Positions 13,994 through 13,995 of a stretch of 13,995 nucleotides of DNA are shown here, in pieces. The notes beneath the pieces are model-generated. The model was not told where the DNA came from, made no database searches, and worked only from the letters and a program-made list of their open reading frames with translations. Source of the stretch: Spirochaetota bacterium (lineage in GTDB: Bacteria; Spirochaetota; JAGLSM01; JAKPMW01). The stretch covers positions 1-13,995 of the forward strand of contig JAKPMW010000307.1 in NCBI GenBank assembly GCA_029548715.1, given 5' to 3'. The position numbers and the translations under genes are program-made. Numbering within the stretch: position 1 is the first letter of the stretch; each line of letters opens with the position of its first letter.

Positions 13994-13995
13994 CT

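Overview
The window reads as a stretch of chromosome from a GC-rich bacterium with an outer membrane. I infer a spirochaete, with moderate confidence. The reasons are the periplasmic OmpA-domain protein with a long N-terminal region (recalling Treponema Tp0624), a FecR domain joined to an outer-membrane barrel, and the general protein style. Almost everything lies on the + strand. I see no insertion sequence, prophage, CRISPR array, tRNA or rRNA, and no gene-free stretch longer than about 200 bases. The larger gaps are 181-324, 1666-1815, 2978-3114, 6451-6646, 11959-12115, 12392-12519 and the end from 13831; what each holds is listed below.

Layout. Positions 1-180 are the C-terminal end of a polytopic membrane protein, probably of the lysylphosphatidylglycerol synthase transmembrane (UPF0104) type. 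Next is gltA, citrate synthase (325-1665), with a perfect TTGACA box overlapping the previous stop codon. A small exported protein (1816-2208) and an unrecognised cytoplasmic protein (about 2264-2977) follow. A tandem pair of related outer-membrane beta-barrel genes (3115-4458 and 4471-6450) comes next; the second carries a FecR domain and a charged DDGKK-repeat linker in front of its barrel. A clear intrinsic terminator (6475-6509) ends that unit.

A compact five-gene operon then runs mutL - coaBC - Memo-like (AmmeMemoRadiSam B) - AMMECR1-like (AmmeMemoRadiSam A) - pfkB (6647-11958). Junctions are overlaps or gaps of 12 nt or less, so these proteins are probably co-transcribed: endonuclease-type mismatch repair, coenzyme A synthesis, the widely conserved but poorly understood Memo/AMMECR1 pair, and a phosphofructokinase-family sugar kinase. 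The radical SAM partner of the Memo/AMMECR1 pair is not in this window.

The right end holds a two-helix small membrane protein (12116-12391) and an exported OmpA-domain, peptidoglycan-binding protein (12520-13830), closed by a perfect 12-bp hairpin. A possible convergent minus-strand gene enters from the right edge.

The items most worth a second look are the FecR-barrel fusion with its FecR-less tandem paralogue, the 5' leader of that unit (extended -10 promoter plus a GCAA tetraloop hairpin), the Memo/AMMECR1 pair embedded with coaBC, mutL and pfkB, and the unrecognised protein at 2264-2977.
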